A DNA stretch of 64,000 nt from Cryobacterium sp. N22 (GCF_002929555.1 NZ_PJJP01000037.1:210796-274795), one strand, 5' to 3'. Counted from the stretch's first letter, positions 1-8,756 are shown. A program made the numbers and translations. Notes: generated from the letters alone by a model not told the origin.

Positions 1-80
1 CAGGGGCGCCGCGCGGGTAGTTGTGTACAGGGGAGGACTTTCCGGGCGGGCGGGGGGATGCGGGCTACAACACTGGGCGC

Positions 81-923
81 ATGGAACTTGGCACCTGGCT
101 CGCCCAGCACGGTGGCATCGCGCACTCCGAGCAGGCCGAGCGCGCTGGATTCACCCGCTATGCGATTCGGCACAGTATCGCCAGAGGTGAGTGCGCCCGT
201 GTGCGGCGGAACTGGCTGGCTCTGCCGACGGCCCCGGCCGATCTGCGCGCTGCGGCTGCGCTCGGCGGACGGGTGGCGTGCCTGAGCCTGGCCCGGCGAC
301 GTGAACTGTGGCACCTCGCCGATGGGATGAACCACGTCAGCGTGGTGAGGAATGCAGTGGTACCGGCATCGAACACCCTGCGGGTGCACTGGGGTGCCGG
401 GCCGGTTGCGGTTGCCCGGTTCGCCCTCGTCGAACCGATTGAGAACGCCCTCGTGCATATTGCCGGGTGCCAACCCTTCGAAAACGCCCTCGTCGTCTGG
501 GACTCCGCCCTGAACAAGAAGCTGGTGACATTCGGCTCGCTCGCCAGGCTTCCCCTGCGTAGCGCCGCGGCCCGCGCCGTGCGAGCGGTAGCGTCGGGGC
601 TCGCCGATTCTGGCCTGGAGACGCTGCCCGTGTCCCGGCTGGCGGCCAGCGGCATCCGGGTCGACCAGCAGGTCATGCTCGACGGCCACCGAGTCGACGG
701 GCTGATCGGGGACCGGCTGGTGCTTCAGACCGATGGATTCAGCTTCCACTCCTCGGCCGAGCAGCGGCGTGCGGACATCGCTCACGATCGGCGGCTCGCA
801 CTGCTGGGCTACACGGTTCTGCGCTACGACTACCGACAGATCCTCTTCGACTGGCCACGCGTCGAGGCCGAGATCCTCCAAGCCATGGCCCAGGGCCTGC
901 ATCTCGCCCGGCCGCAAAGGTGA
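81..923 (+). CDS. DUF559-like endonuclease-domain protein
   Basis: Predicted 280-residue cytoplasmic protein. The N-terminal third looks like a small winged-helix or AbiEi-antitoxin-type DNA-binding region (LAQHGGIAHSEQAERAGFTR, then the VRRNWLAL stretch). The C-terminal third has the layout of the DUF559/Vsr-like nuclease fold: VDGLIGDRLVLQTDGFSFH followed by the RRADIAHDRRLALLGYTVLR stretch, where the acidic and His/Arg residues would form the active centre. Such proteins are very common in Microbacteriaceae, often in many copies, and have no proven role. A TTG at 21 would extend the frame, but the ATG at 81 fits the family N-terminus. It stands alone, with no toxin-like partner next to it. 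Confidence 0.7.
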   Translation: MELGTWLAQHGGIAHSEQAERAGFTRYAIRHSIARGECARVRRNWLALPTAPADLRAAAALGGRVACLSLARRRELWHLADGMNHVSVVRNAVVPASNTLRVHWGAGPVAVARFALVEPIENALVHIAGCQPFENALVVWDSALNKKLVTFGSLARLPLRSAAARAVRAVASGLADSGLETLPVSRLAASGIRVDQQVMLDGHRVDGLIGDRLVLQTDGFSFHSSAEQRRADIAHDRRLALLGYTVLRYDYRQILFDWPRVEAEILQAMAQGLHLARPQR

Positions 924-968
924 GGCGGCGAGCCTCGGTAGGCTGTGGGTCAACATACGGGGGAACGC

Positions 969-1517
969 ATGGAGTCGGAAGCAACATCAGGGGCGAGACG
1001 ACAGCGCAGAACAGCTATGCGGCGTTCGCTGGTCGCCGTCGGCATGGCGCTGGGCGTGGCGACGATGTTGTCCTCGTGTTTCCTCCCCGCAAACAGGCCC
1101 CAGGCCTCCGAGCCGCCGGCGGAGCCCGGCATCAGCCGCGAAGCCGCCGGGGAGCTCCTCAACGCCGTACCGGGACTCCAGACGGGCACTGTCGGGTCGG
1201 TAATCTCCGGTCTGAGCTATGAGGTCATCGTGGAGGTTTCCGTTGACGACGCTGCGTCGATTCTGGCCCCCGGGGTGCTGGACTACGTCTTGCGGGTCGG
1301 TTGGGCTACCGAGTTGCCCAACGAGCCCACCATCCTCAGCCTGACCGTGCGGAACAACGGCACCACCCTTGACCTGCAGTCCCAGGCACAGGAACTCACC
1401 GGGGGCGCAAACCTGGAATCGGTGAACCCGTTCAGCGCCTACCTGGATGCGCCGGCGGACTATCTCGGCGACTGGCCGGGCGCCGTGCCCACCCCGCCCA
1501 CCCTGCCCGCTGTCTAG
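969..1517 (+). CDS. Putative lipoprotein
   Basis: About 182 residues. A basic n-region (RRQRRTAMRRS) is followed by a hydrophobic core and a lipobox ending Leu-Ser-Ser-Cys, so it is probably exported and lipid-anchored. The mature part is small, neutral to acidic, and shows no domain I recognise; its C-terminus is Pro-rich. The ATG at 969 has a G-rich stretch about 7 nt upstream. A second ATG at 1017 would leave a shorter signal peptide, and a GTG at 945 is also in frame. It ends 9 nt before the phosphatase gene and may be cotranscribed with it. Function unknown. Confidence 0.7.
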   Translation: MESEATSGARRQRRTAMRRSLVAVGMALGVATMLSSCFLPANRPQASEPPAEPGISREAAGELLNAVPGLQTGTVGSVISGLSYEVIVEVSVDDAASILAPGVLDYVLRVGWATELPNEPTILSLTVRNNGTTLDLQSQAQELTGGANLESVNPFSAYLDAPADYLGDWPGAVPTPPTLPAV

Positions 1518-1526
1518 GCTGTAGCC

Positions 1527-2234
1527 ATGGCCACAGTTCTTCTTGTGCGGCACGGCCGCACCACCGCCAACGCGACCGGCCTGCTGGCCGGGCGCACGCC
1601 CGGCGTTCTGCTCGACCAGACCGGCCGGGACCAGGCCGTCGTCACGGGGGAGCGGCTCGCCGCGGTACCGCTGGTCGGGGTGGTCTCCAGCCCGCTGGAG
1701 CGCTGCCGGGAAACCGCGCAGCACATCATCGACCGCCAGACCGGCACCGTGCTGACGCCGATCGAGGACGAACTCTCCGAATGCGACTACGGCGACTGGC
1801 AGGGCCGCACGCTCGCAGAGCTGTCGAAAGAGAAACTGTGGTCGGTGGTGCAGGCGCAGCCGTCCGCCGTGACCTTCCCGGGTGGCGAGGCGATGGCCGC
1901 GATGCAGGCCAGGTCGGTCGCCGCCATCCGCCGCCTTGACGCCGCCTTCGAAGCCGAGCACGGCCCCGCTGCCGTCTGGGTGGCGGTGAGCCACGGCGAC
2001 ATCATCAAGTCGATCCTGGCTGATGCTTTCGGCATGCATCTGGACCTGTTCCAGCGCATCGACGTGGGCCCGGCATCCGTCTCGATCGTGCGGTACGGCG
2101 CCAGCCGGCCCAGCGTGCACGCCACCAACACCGACGCCGGGGACCTCTCCTGGCTCGCGGCGAGCGCTCTCTCGGCGGACGCTTCGGTCGGCGGCGGCGC
2201 GGGTCATCAGGCGCCACACGCATCGCGCGCCTAA
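1527..2234 (+). CDS. Histidine phosphatase, MSMEG_4193-type
   Basis: A 235-residue member of the phosphoglycerate-mutase-like histidine phosphatases. The RHG signature lies at residues 8-10 (LLVRHGRT) with catalytic His9. The second conserved pieces (SSPLERCRETA, the acidic ELSECDYGDW stretch and AVSHGD) are all present, so the active site looks complete. The order phosphatase, DUF3090, SCO1664-type protein is the conserved actinobacterial trio usually found close to the mycothiol ligase gene mshC; here mshC is not adjacent. The substrate is unknown. Only 9 nt separate it from the next gene, so cotranscription is likely. Confidence 0.85.
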   Translation: MATVLLVRHGRTTANATGLLAGRTPGVLLDQTGRDQAVVTGERLAAVPLVGVVSSPLERCRETAQHIIDRQTGTVLTPIEDELSECDYGDWQGRTLAELSKEKLWSVVQAQPSAVTFPGGEAMAAMQARSVAAIRRLDAAFEAEHGPAAVWVAVSHGDIIKSILADAFGMHLDLFQRIDVGPASVSIVRYGASRPSVHATNTDAGDLSWLAASALSADASVGGGAGHQAPHASRA

Positions 2235-2243
2235 AATACCTGC

Positions 2244-2789
2244 ATGCCTACAATCGTCCATGAGTTCGCCTGGCCGGATCGGGTCGTCGTCGGCACCGTT
2301 GGCCTGCCCGGCTCCCGCACCTTCTACCTGCAGGTGCGCACCGGCGCCCAGATCGTCAGTATCGCCCTGGAGAAGCAACAATCGGCGCTGCTCGCCGAGA
2401 AGATCGATGAGATCCTCGACCAGCTGATCGCCTACGAGGGCAACCCGTTCAGCATCCCCACCGTCACCCCCATCGAACTGGTCGACAACGACCCGCTGGA
2501 GCCCGTCGACGAGGAGTTCCGCACCGGCTCGATGAGCCTCGGCTGGGACCCGACGACCGTGCAGATCGTGCTCGAGGCCTTCCCTCTCGTGGACGAGGAC
2601 GACGACGAGCTGCTCGAGGTGGCCGTCATCGAACCGGCCGAAATGCTGCTGGTGCGGATGCCCGTCGGCACCGCGCGGGCGTTCGCCACCCGCACCCGCG
2701 AGGTGGTGGGCGCCGGCCGGCCCATCTGCCCGCTCTGCGGTCATCCCATTGACGCAGACGGGCACACCTGCACCCTCCCCGGCGCGTGA
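2244..2789 (+). CDS. DUF3090 family protein
   Basis: A 181-residue protein that opens with IVHEFAWPDRVVVGTVGLPG, typical of DUF3090. It ends with a compact Cys/His knuckle, CPLCGHPIDADGHTC, which has the spacing of a small zinc ribbon. The family has no proven biochemical role. Its constant partners are the histidine phosphatase upstream and the SCO1664-type protein downstream, with which it shares a 4-nt GTGA overlap, so the two products are probably translationally coupled and may work together. Confidence 0.85.
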   Translation: MPTIVHEFAWPDRVVVGTVGLPGSRTFYLQVRTGAQIVSIALEKQQSALLAEKIDEILDQLIAYEGNPFSIPTVTPIELVDNDPLEPVDEEFRTGSMSLGWDPTTVQIVLEAFPLVDEDDDELLEVAVIEPAEMLLVRMPVGTARAFATRTREVVGAGRPICPLCGHPIDADGHTCTLPGA

Positions 2790-3559
2790 TCGTGCCGGAC
2801 GCCGACCTTCTCGACGGTGACCTCGAACTCACCGGGCGGATCACGACGGCGTCCAACGCGACGTTCCTGGGCACCATCGACGGTGTCACGGTGGTCTACA
2901 AGCCGATCGCGGGGGAGAACCCGCTGTGGGACTTCCCGGACGGCAATCTGGCCAGCCGGGAGGCCGCGGCGTACCTGGTCTCTGAGGCGTTCGGCTGGAA
3001 CGTCGTGCCCCGCACCTGGTTGCGAGACGGCCCGATGGGCCCCGGGATGGCGCAACTCTGGCAGGAGCGGGACCCCGACCAAGATGCCGTCGACCTGATC
3101 CCCGCCGAGGCCATGCCCGAGCAGGGCTGGCGGCACGTGCTCGACGGCCAGGACGAGCGGGACCGGCTGGTGTCGCTCATCCACGAGGACTCCGTGGCGC
3201 TGCGCCGGATGGCCGTGTTCGACATCATCGTGAACAACGCCGACCGCAAGGGCGACCACATCCTGGCCATGCCCGACGGGCACCGGCACGGCGTCGACCA
3301 CGGGCTCACCTTCCACGCCGACCACAAGCTGCGCACCGTGCTCTGGGGCTGGCTGGGCGAGGACCTCAGCATGGACGAGCTGGCCGGGATCGACCGGGTC
3401 AGCGCCGGCCTCGCCGCCGGGCTCGGGCCCGAGCTCGCCGGCCTGCTCACTCCTGCCGAGCTCGTCGCCCTGGCTGCCCGCTGCGACCGGTTGCGCACCG
3501 TTGGCCGTTTCCCGGCCCCGGAGGGTCAGATGCCCGCGGTGCCCTGGCCGTTGTTCTGA
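2786..3559 (+). CDS. SCO1664 family, PI3/PI4-kinase-like protein
   Basis: A 257-residue protein of the actinobacterial SCO1664 family, which is distantly related to the phosphatidylinositol 3-/4-kinase fold. Kinase-like landmarks are a Lys in VTVVYKPIAGE, a Glu in the SREAAAYLVSEAFG helix, a catalytic-loop-like DIIVNNADRKGDHIL (Asp, Asn) and GVDHGLTFH as the metal-binding step. True substrate and activity are unknown; a protein or small-molecule kinase role is only inference. The GTG start at 2786 overlaps the DUF3090 stop. The gene closes the conserved trio. Confidence 0.8.
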   Translation: MIVPDADLLDGDLELTGRITTASNATFLGTIDGVTVVYKPIAGENPLWDFPDGNLASREAAAYLVSEAFGWNVVPRTWLRDGPMGPGMAQLWQERDPDQDAVDLIPAEAMPEQGWRHVLDGQDERDRLVSLIHEDSVALRRMAVFDIIVNNADRKGDHILAMPDGHRHGVDHGLTFHADHKLRTVLWGWLGEDLSMDELAGIDRVSAGLAAGLGPELAGLLTPAELVALAARCDRLRTVGRFPAPEGQMPAVPWPLF

Positions 3560-3624
3560 CGGTCCCGGTCACCGATTCCCGCAGAACGGCACCGGCCGCG
3601 CCCACATCGTGGGACCCTTGAGGA

Positions 3625-4047
3625 ATGGATCTAGAGGTATCGCCCGCGCTCACGATTCCGGCGACGGAACTCGGCTGGCGGTTTTCCCGGTCGTCCGGCC
3701 CCGGCGGGCAACACGTGAACACCTCGGACAGCCGCGTGCAGGTGTCCTGGAGCGTCGTCGAGTCTGCGGTTCTCACCGACGAGCAGCGCATGCTGCTGCT
3801 CAGCCGACTCGACCGTCGCCTGACCAACGGGGTGGTCACCATGGCCGCTTCCGAACAGCGCTCCCAACTGCGTAATCGTGAGATCGCCCTGACCAAGCTC
3901 GCGGAGCTCGTGGCCGAGGGCCTCGCCCCCGACGGGCCGCGCCGCCGGGCGACCAAACCCACCAAGGGCTCCGGCCGGCGGCACCTCGCCGCCAAGCAGC
4001 AGCGCTCGGCGACGAAGGCGCAACGGCAGCGGCCATCCGCTGAGTAG
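3625..4047 (+). CDS. arfB: Alternative ribosome-rescue factor ArfB
   Basis: A 140-residue peptidyl-tRNA hydrolase that frees ribosomes stalled on mRNA without a stop codon. The class-I release-factor catalytic GGQ motif is at residues 27-29 in SSGPGGQHVN. The C-terminal tail is strongly basic (KPTKGSGRRHLAAKQQRS and following residues), as needed to enter the empty mRNA channel. Length and layout match ArfB/YaeJ rather than a full release factor, as no codon-recognition domain is present. A GAGG-like ribosome binding site lies just before the ATG. It is a single gene, convergent with the hydrolase at 4054. Confidence 0.92.
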   Translation: MDLEVSPALTIPATELGWRFSRSSGPGGQHVNTSDSRVQVSWSVVESAVLTDEQRMLLLSRLDRRLTNGVVTMAASEQRSQLRNREIALTKLAELVAEGLAPDGPRRRATKPTKGSGRRHLAAKQQRSATKAQRQRPSAE

Positions 4048-4053
4048 CGCCGG

Positions 4054-4716
4054 TTACGCCACGCTGGCGCGCACGAACCCGGCGACGATCTCGGCAAGCG
4101 CACCGCCCACCTCGGCGGGCGGGCGTTTTGCTCCCCGAACCTCGAAGGAATGGTTCCCCTCGTCGATCCAGCGGAGCGTCGCCGCGCCGATTCTCTCCAC
4201 CACCGGCGTGAGTTCGTGCGGGGCGGCGAACGGGTCGCGCGTCCCCTGCACGAAGAGCATCGGCAGGTCGATCCCGTAGAGGTGCTCGTCGCGTAGCGTG
4301 TCCGGCTTGCCGGGCGGATGCAGCGGGTAGCCGAGAAAGACCAGGCCCGCTGCCGGCATGCCGGCAGCAACGGCCATGGAGGCCATCCGCCCGCCGAAGG
4401 ACTTACCGGCCGCCCAGACGGGCCGACCGGGGGAGCGGGCGGCCGCAGCGTCCATGACCGCCCGCCAGGTGGCGATCGCCCGGGGAGCCCGGTCGGGGAG
4501 CCGCCGGCCGGCCTCCCGGTACGGGAAATTGAACCGCAGGGTCGCCACCCCGGCCGCGTTCAGCGCTTCGCTGAACCCGACGAGGAACGGATGGTCGTAG
4601 CTGGACCCAGCGCCCGGCGCCACCACCAGCGTGGCGAACGCGTCTGCCGGCCGGGCGAACGCTCCCGACACCGTGCCGTCCTCGACCACGATACGAATGC
4701 TCTCCGACGATTCCAT
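4054..4716 (-). CDS. Alpha/beta hydrolase (dienelactone hydrolase / TEX30-like)
   Basis: A 220-residue cytoplasmic hydrolase. The oxyanion region is LVVAPGAGSSYDH, the nucleophile elbow is GKSFGG, and later residues FVQGTRDPF (Asp) and EGNHSFE (His) complete a Ser-Asp-His triad. The pattern matches short alpha/beta hydrolases of the KANSL3/TEX30-like group, whose natural substrates are not known. It starts 9 nt after the end of the oxidoreductase gene on the same strand, so the two form a small operon. Confidence 0.8.
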   Translation of the reverse strand: MESSESIRIVVEDGTVSGAFARPADAFATLVVAPGAGSSYDHPFLVGFSEALNAAGVATLRFNFPYREAGRRLPDRAPRAIATWRAVMDAAAARSPGRPVWAAGKSFGGRMASMAVAAGMPAAGLVFLGYPLHPPGKPDTLRDEHLYGIDLPMLFVQGTRDPFAAPHELTPVVERIGAATLRWIDEGNHSFEVRGAKRPPAEVGGALAEIVAGFVRASVA

Positions 4717-4725
4717 GCGGCCTCC

Positions 4726-5676
4726 CTATCCGGTGACGACAACCTTGCCGAGCGCACGTCCCTCACCGAGGTAGGTGAGCGCCCGCGCCGCCTCGTGCAG
4801 CGGAAAGGTGCGGTCGATGTTGATGCTCAGCTCGCCCGTGGCACAACGCTCGGCGACGGGCTGGAAGTAGGCCGGGCCTTCCCTGGCGATGAGCAGTCCC
4901 AGCCGGCGCCCGGTGACCAGGCCGAGCGCAGCACCGACGGTCACGACCCTCAGGACGCTGCGCACAGTGCCGCCGACGCAGAGGTAGCGGCCGCCGCGGG
5001 CCAGCGCACGCCGGTAGGCGAATACCGACCGGTGTGCCACGAGGTCGAGGATCAGGTCGAATGGTTCGAGCCGGGTGAAGTCTGAGGTGGTGTAGTCGAC
5101 GACCTCGTCGGCGCCGAGCCCGCGCATGAAGTCGAGTTTTGCCGCGTTGTCGACGCCGGTCACGTGAGCACCGGAGCGTTTGGCCAGCTGAATCGCGAAC
5201 GATCCCGACCCGCCGCCCGCGCCGTTGATCAGCACGCGCTGCCCGCGGCGAGCGCGGGCGGTGCCCTGTAGCGCGATCGCTCCAGCTTGGGGCAGCGTCG
5301 ACGCCTGGGCGAAGGTCAGCTCAGCGGGCTTGTGGGCGAGAGCCGTGACGGGCGCCACGGCGAACTCGGCGAACCCGCCCAACAGGCCCATGTTGTCGCC
5401 GTACACCTCATCATTCACGCGGAACCGGGTCACGCCGGAGCCGACGGCGGCGACCCGTCCGGCGATGTCGGAGCCCAACACCCGGCGCCTCGGGGCGCGT
5501 AGCCCGCCGATCCGGGCGTACCCGGGGCTTCCGGTCAGTCCCTCCCAGTCGGAGAGGTTGAGGGAGGTCGCGGCGACCTCGATCAGCACCTGGTTGGCGC
5601 CGGGCGAGGGCTTCGGGATCTCCTCGACCCTGAGCACGTCGGGCTGCCCGTACCGGTCGTAGACGACGGCCTTCAC
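4726..5676 (-). CDS. NAD(P)-dependent quinone oxidoreductase-like enzyme (MDR family)
   Basis: A 316-residue medium-chain dehydrogenase/reductase. It begins KAVVYDRYGQPDVLRVEEIP, a typical MDR start, carries the GSDIAGRVAAVGSGV stretch, and has a Rossmann nucleotide motif INGAGGGSGSFAIQLAK. Zinc-binding Cys/His pairs are absent, which places it with quinone/enone reductases. I chose the GTG at 5676 because the longer frame from 5748 adds a low-complexity, Arg-rich N-terminus not found in the family. It lies upstream of the hydrolase with 9 nt between them. The substrate is unknown; NADPH-dependent reduction of a quinone or enone is most likely. Confidence 0.85.
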   Translation of the reverse strand: MKAVVYDRYGQPDVLRVEEIPKPSPGANQVLIEVAATSLNLSDWEGLTGSPGYARIGGLRAPRRRVLGSDIAGRVAAVGSGVTRFRVNDEVYGDNMGLLGGFAEFAVAPVTALAHKPAELTFAQASTLPQAGAIALQGTARARRGQRVLINGAGGGSGSFAIQLAKRSGAHVTGVDNAAKLDFMRGLGADEVVDYTTSDFTRLEPFDLILDLVAHRSVFAYRRALARGGRYLCVGGTVRSVLRVVTVGAALGLVTGRRLGLLIAREGPAYFQPVAERCATGELSINIDRTFPLHEAARALTYLGEGRALGKVVVTG

Positions 5677-5774
5677 AGTGGTCCGCGTTCGAGCGCGCGG
5701 TGCGGGTGTCGGAACATGCCGGTCAGTGTACGCGGAGCGGCCCGTCACCGTGGGGGTGAACCTAGGCTGGTGTT

Positions 5775-6377
5775 ATGACTGGCCCACGTGAACCCAGCGA
5801 TACGCCGCTCAACGTCGCGCGGTACAAGATCAACCGTGAGACTCCCGCATCCGAGCGCGCGGAGGTCGAGCCGGACACCAACGAGGCCGGCCAGGCGATG
5901 ATGGATGCCCGCGCGCAGAACGTGGAGATCTCCATTCAGCAGGCCATGCGTCGCGGCGACTTCGACAACCTGCCCGGCACGGGAAAGCCGATCCCGGGGC
6001 TCACCGCCCCGTACGACCCGGATTGGTGGATCCGCCAGAAGATCGAGCGCGAGCAGATCACCGGACTGGGACCGGCTGCCCTCACCCTGCGCTCCGAGGG
6101 CGCCGGGCTCGACGCCCGCCTCGATGAGGTGGTCTCCGAGCGAGCGGTGCGCGAGATCCTCGACGATTTCAACCGGCGGGTCATCGAGGCCCGCCGACAG
6201 CTGCGCGGCGGCCCGCCCGTCGTCACGGCGCTCCGCGATGTCGACGCGGAGGTCGCCCGTTGGAAAGAACGCCGCGACGCCGCACGGATCGAGCGGGACG
6301 CGGAAAGGGAACGCCATGCGGCGGCGCTCGCCGCCATGACCTGGCGGGAACGCCGCCGGGCCAAACGCGAGCGTTGA
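5775..6377 (+). CDS. DUF1992 / DnaJ-homologue-C28 domain protein
   Basis: A 200-residue protein with the DUF1992 core: a short helix ending IQQAMRRGDFDNLPGTGKPI, then the conserved DPDWWIRQKIEREQ stretch. The C-terminal half is a long charged helix (KERRDAARIERDAERERH), probably coiled coil. The same domain occurs in vertebrate DNAJC28, but there is no J-domain here, so a chaperone role cannot be read from the sequence. It is probably a single-gene transcript, with 31 nt to the next gene on the same strand. Confidence 0.85.
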   Translation: MTGPREPSDTPLNVARYKINRETPASERAEVEPDTNEAGQAMMDARAQNVEISIQQAMRRGDFDNLPGTGKPIPGLTAPYDPDWWIRQKIEREQITGLGPAALTLRSEGAGLDARLDEVVSERAVREILDDFNRRVIEARRQLRGGPPVVTALRDVDAEVARWKERRDAARIERDAERERHAAALAAMTWRERRRAKRER

Positions 6378-6408
6378 GGCCCGCCGAGGCCGGTGGCATC
6401 CTGACTGC

Positions 6409-7110
6409 ATGACGGACGAGAGAACCGCTGCCCACTTTCAGCGGAGCCTGGTGGCCCTGGCCACCCCGGAGCAGCGGCAGAAGTACACTCGGTACTTCCC
6501 GGGCGACGACTCGTTCATCGGCGTACGAATGGGCGACGTGTTCGCCCTGGCCGGCCGGGCGCTCGCCATGCCGTTGCGCGACATCGAGACCCTGCTGGAG
6601 AGCCCGATCCACGAGGTACGGGCCGGCGCCTGCTCGATCATGGGCAAGGCGGCGACGCAGCGCAAGACCGGCGTCGAACGGCGTGAGGAGCTCTACGAGC
6701 TGTACCTGCGCCGCCACGACCGGATCGACACCTGGGACCTCGTGGACCTGGGCGCGCACCAGGTGGTCGGCGGCTGGCTCGTCGACAAACCGCGTGACCC
6801 GCTCTACGCCCTCGCGGCATCGTCGTTCTGGCCGGAGCGCCGCACCGCCATGGTCGCGACCGCCGCGTTCCTCCGCCGGGGCGACATCACCGACACCCTG
6901 CAGCTTGCGCGGTTGCTCGGCGACGACGAGAACGACTTCGTGCAGAAGGCCACCGGCTGGATGCTGCGCTACCTCGGCGACATCGACCGGGACGCGCTCC
7001 TCGGCTTCCTCGACGAAAACGCTGCCGGCCTACCCAAGCTGACGCTCCGTGCCGCCACCGAAAAGCTCGACAAACCCCAAAGAGCCCACTACCTGGCCCG
7101 CGAACTGTGA
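6409..7110 (+). CDS. AlkD-like DNA alkylation repair glycosylase
   Basis: A 233-residue all-helical HEAT-like repeat protein of the AlkC/AlkD family, which removes bulky or positively charged alkylated purines. The characteristic stretch is DTWDLVDLGAHQVVGGWL. Trp109 and Asp113 fall where AlkD places the Trp and Asp that contact the lesion, so activity is likely. The last four codons (Arg-Glu-Leu-stop) lie inside the left arm of the long terminator hairpin shared with the convergent HerA-like gene. Confidence 0.9.
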   Translation: MTDERTAAHFQRSLVALATPEQRQKYTRYFPGDDSFIGVRMGDVFALAGRALAMPLRDIETLLESPIHEVRAGACSIMGKAATQRKTGVERREELYELYLRRHDRIDTWDLVDLGAHQVVGGWLVDKPRDPLYALAASSFWPERRTAMVATAAFLRRGDITDTLQLARLLGDDENDFVQKATGWMLRYLGDIDRDALLGFLDENAAGLPKLTLRAATEKLDKPQRAHYLAREL

Positions 7111-7161
7111 GAAAAGCCCCAAAAACTTCGAGTTTCTGGGGCTTTTCTCACAGTTCGCGGG
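7097..7161. terminator. Long bidirectional terminator shared by two convergent genes
   Basis: Inverted repeat with arms 7097-7127 and 7131-7161: about 31 bp with one mismatch (A7122/C7136) and a 3-nt loop. The stem contains GAAAAGCCCC and its complement, so either transcript ends a GC-rich stem with a run of U (CTTTTC on both strands). The arms cover the stop codon of the AlkD-like gene (7108-7110) and of the HerA-like gene (7148-7150). Confidence 0.9.
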
Positions 7162-8584
7162 GTGGGCGCAGGGGCACGCCGACGTCGGCCCCGCCCTCCC
7201 GGGTGAGCCGCGGACCCATCCTGACCATGGTGGGGGCGGGCACGAAACCGCCGGCGAACAGGGCCTCGCCCTGCGTGAACCGCGACGCCCGGGCGAGCAT
7301 GGCGGGCGGCACGAAACCGAAGATGGTGGCGAGCTCGTCGAGGTCCACCGGTGACGTCATCTTCATCAGCGCCAGGTTGTCGCACTGCGAGATGATGCTG
7401 GGGTGCACCCGGGACGGCCGTTGGGTCGACAGCAGCAGCCAGAGACCGAATTTGCGTCCTTCCGCCGCGATCTGCACGATCCTCTCCCGTACCGCCACGT
7501 GCAACGGGCTGGTCTGATCGGGTGAGCAGAAGTTGTGCGCCTCGTCGATCACGATCAGGAGCGGACGGCGCTGCTCCCGCTTGTCCCAGAGGTCGTCGAG
7601 TACCGCCAACGCCACGACCAGCGACTCCTCCGGATCGGCGAAGCCACCGAGGTCGAGCACCGTCGCGTCGGGCCGGGTCTCCAGGATTTCGGTGACGGCC
7701 GGCAGCCCCTGCGCCCAGACACGCCAATCGGTGACCCGGAGGCTCTCGGTTCGCGCCGCCAGGTCCCGCGCCGCCGGGGTACCCCGGTCCAGCAGGCCGG
7801 GGACGATCTTTTCGGGACTGACGAGCCCCACGGTTTCTTCGATGTGCATCAGTTCGTTGTGTTCGGACCGATCGGCGAGCGGATCAAGCCGAAGGACGGC
7901 CGCCTTGGCACGCAATGACAGGTCCAGGAATCGCACCCGGAGCGCATCCGGGCTCGACGTCGACGAGCGCAGAACCCGGATGTCCCGCTCCGCCAGCGCC
8001 CGCTGCTCCTCCGTGGCGGCAGCCGCCGGATGGGCCTGCCGTATGTGCACGAAATCCGCGTTCGGGTCGAAGATCACCATGGGCAGGGCCGTGTGGATCA
8101 GCAGCTGTTCCAGCACCACGCCCAGGGCGTAAGTCTTGCCCGATCCGCTCTGCCCGCACCAGAAGGTGTGCCGGTTGAAGCGATTCGCGATCAGCCGGGC
8201 CGGGATGTGCTGGGAGGCCAGGAAGGAGCCGATGGGCAGGGAGGCCGTGGTGTCGCCGTAGAGCAGTTCGGTCGTGCGGGCATCCGCCGGTTGCAGCGTG
8301 GCCGACCCGAACGCGACGGAGCGCCGAACATCGAGGTGCCGGCCATCCCCATTGAGCAGACCCAGGATGCGGCCGGAACCGTGCGGGGCGCCGCCGATCG
8401 TGATCGTGACCTCCTCAACCTGGCCCAGCTGGTCCGTCTCCTCTTCGCCTTCATCGGTGGACCGCAGGACCACCAGGCTGCCGGGCTCGAACCGGGAGCC
8501 GGTGGCGCCGACGAACTGGAAATGCCGGCCGTCGATCGACACCGCGGCGGCCTTCTCGAGTGTTGCCCTGTCAACATTGCTCAT
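7148..8584 (-). CDS. HerA-like ATP-binding protein (DUF87)
   Basis: A 478-residue P-loop ATPase of the HerA/FtsK superfamily. Walker A is GQSGSGKT (residues 144-151) and Walker B is LLIVIDEAHN. The sensor and arginine region LLSTQRPSRVHPSIISQCDN is typical of DUF87/HerA motors. An N-terminal HAS-barrel-like beta domain (about residues 15-120) fits HerA, which forms hexameric rings on DNA ends. The usual nuclease partner NurA is not adjacent. An ATG at 8599 is possible, but the ATG at 8584 has an AAGGG ribosome site at good distance. It may act in DNA end processing or defence; this is inference from the family. Confidence 0.82.
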   Translation of the reverse strand: MSNVDRATLEKAAAVSIDGRHFQFVGATGSRFEPGSLVVLRSTDEGEEETDQLGQVEEVTITIGGAPHGSGRILGLLNGDGRHLDVRRSVAFGSATLQPADARTTELLYGDTTASLPIGSFLASQHIPARLIANRFNRHTFWCGQSGSGKTYALGVVLEQLLIHTALPMVIFDPNADFVHIRQAHPAAAATEEQRALAERDIRVLRSSTSSPDALRVRFLDLSLRAKAAVLRLDPLADRSEHNELMHIEETVGLVSPEKIVPGLLDRGTPAARDLAARTESLRVTDWRVWAQGLPAVTEILETRPDATVLDLGGFADPEESLVVALAVLDDLWDKREQRRPLLIVIDEAHNFCSPDQTSPLHVAVRERIVQIAAEGRKFGLWLLLSTQRPSRVHPSIISQCDNLALMKMTSPVDLDELATIFGFVPPAMLARASRFTQGEALFAGGFVPAPTMVRMGPRLTREGGADVGVPLRPPREL

Positions 8585-8756
8585 GCTGTGACCCTTCATC
8601 GGGGATTCCGGCCGGCGAACCTCGCGGCGTTCAGCGGCAGCGTAGTGCCGTTTTCGATCTCAGGGGGTTGTTGGTTTCGGGATCGGTGCAGACGAGATAT
8701 TGTCGCTGCCACCGACTCGATCACCGGTCCGGTGGCGCAGCGACAGGAGACCTCGG

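Noticed and set aside
987..2765. 592-codon minus-strand frame over the phosphatase/DUF3090 genes
   Set aside because: A His/Gly/Arg-rich antisense shadow of three real plus-strand genes, without domain-like patterns.
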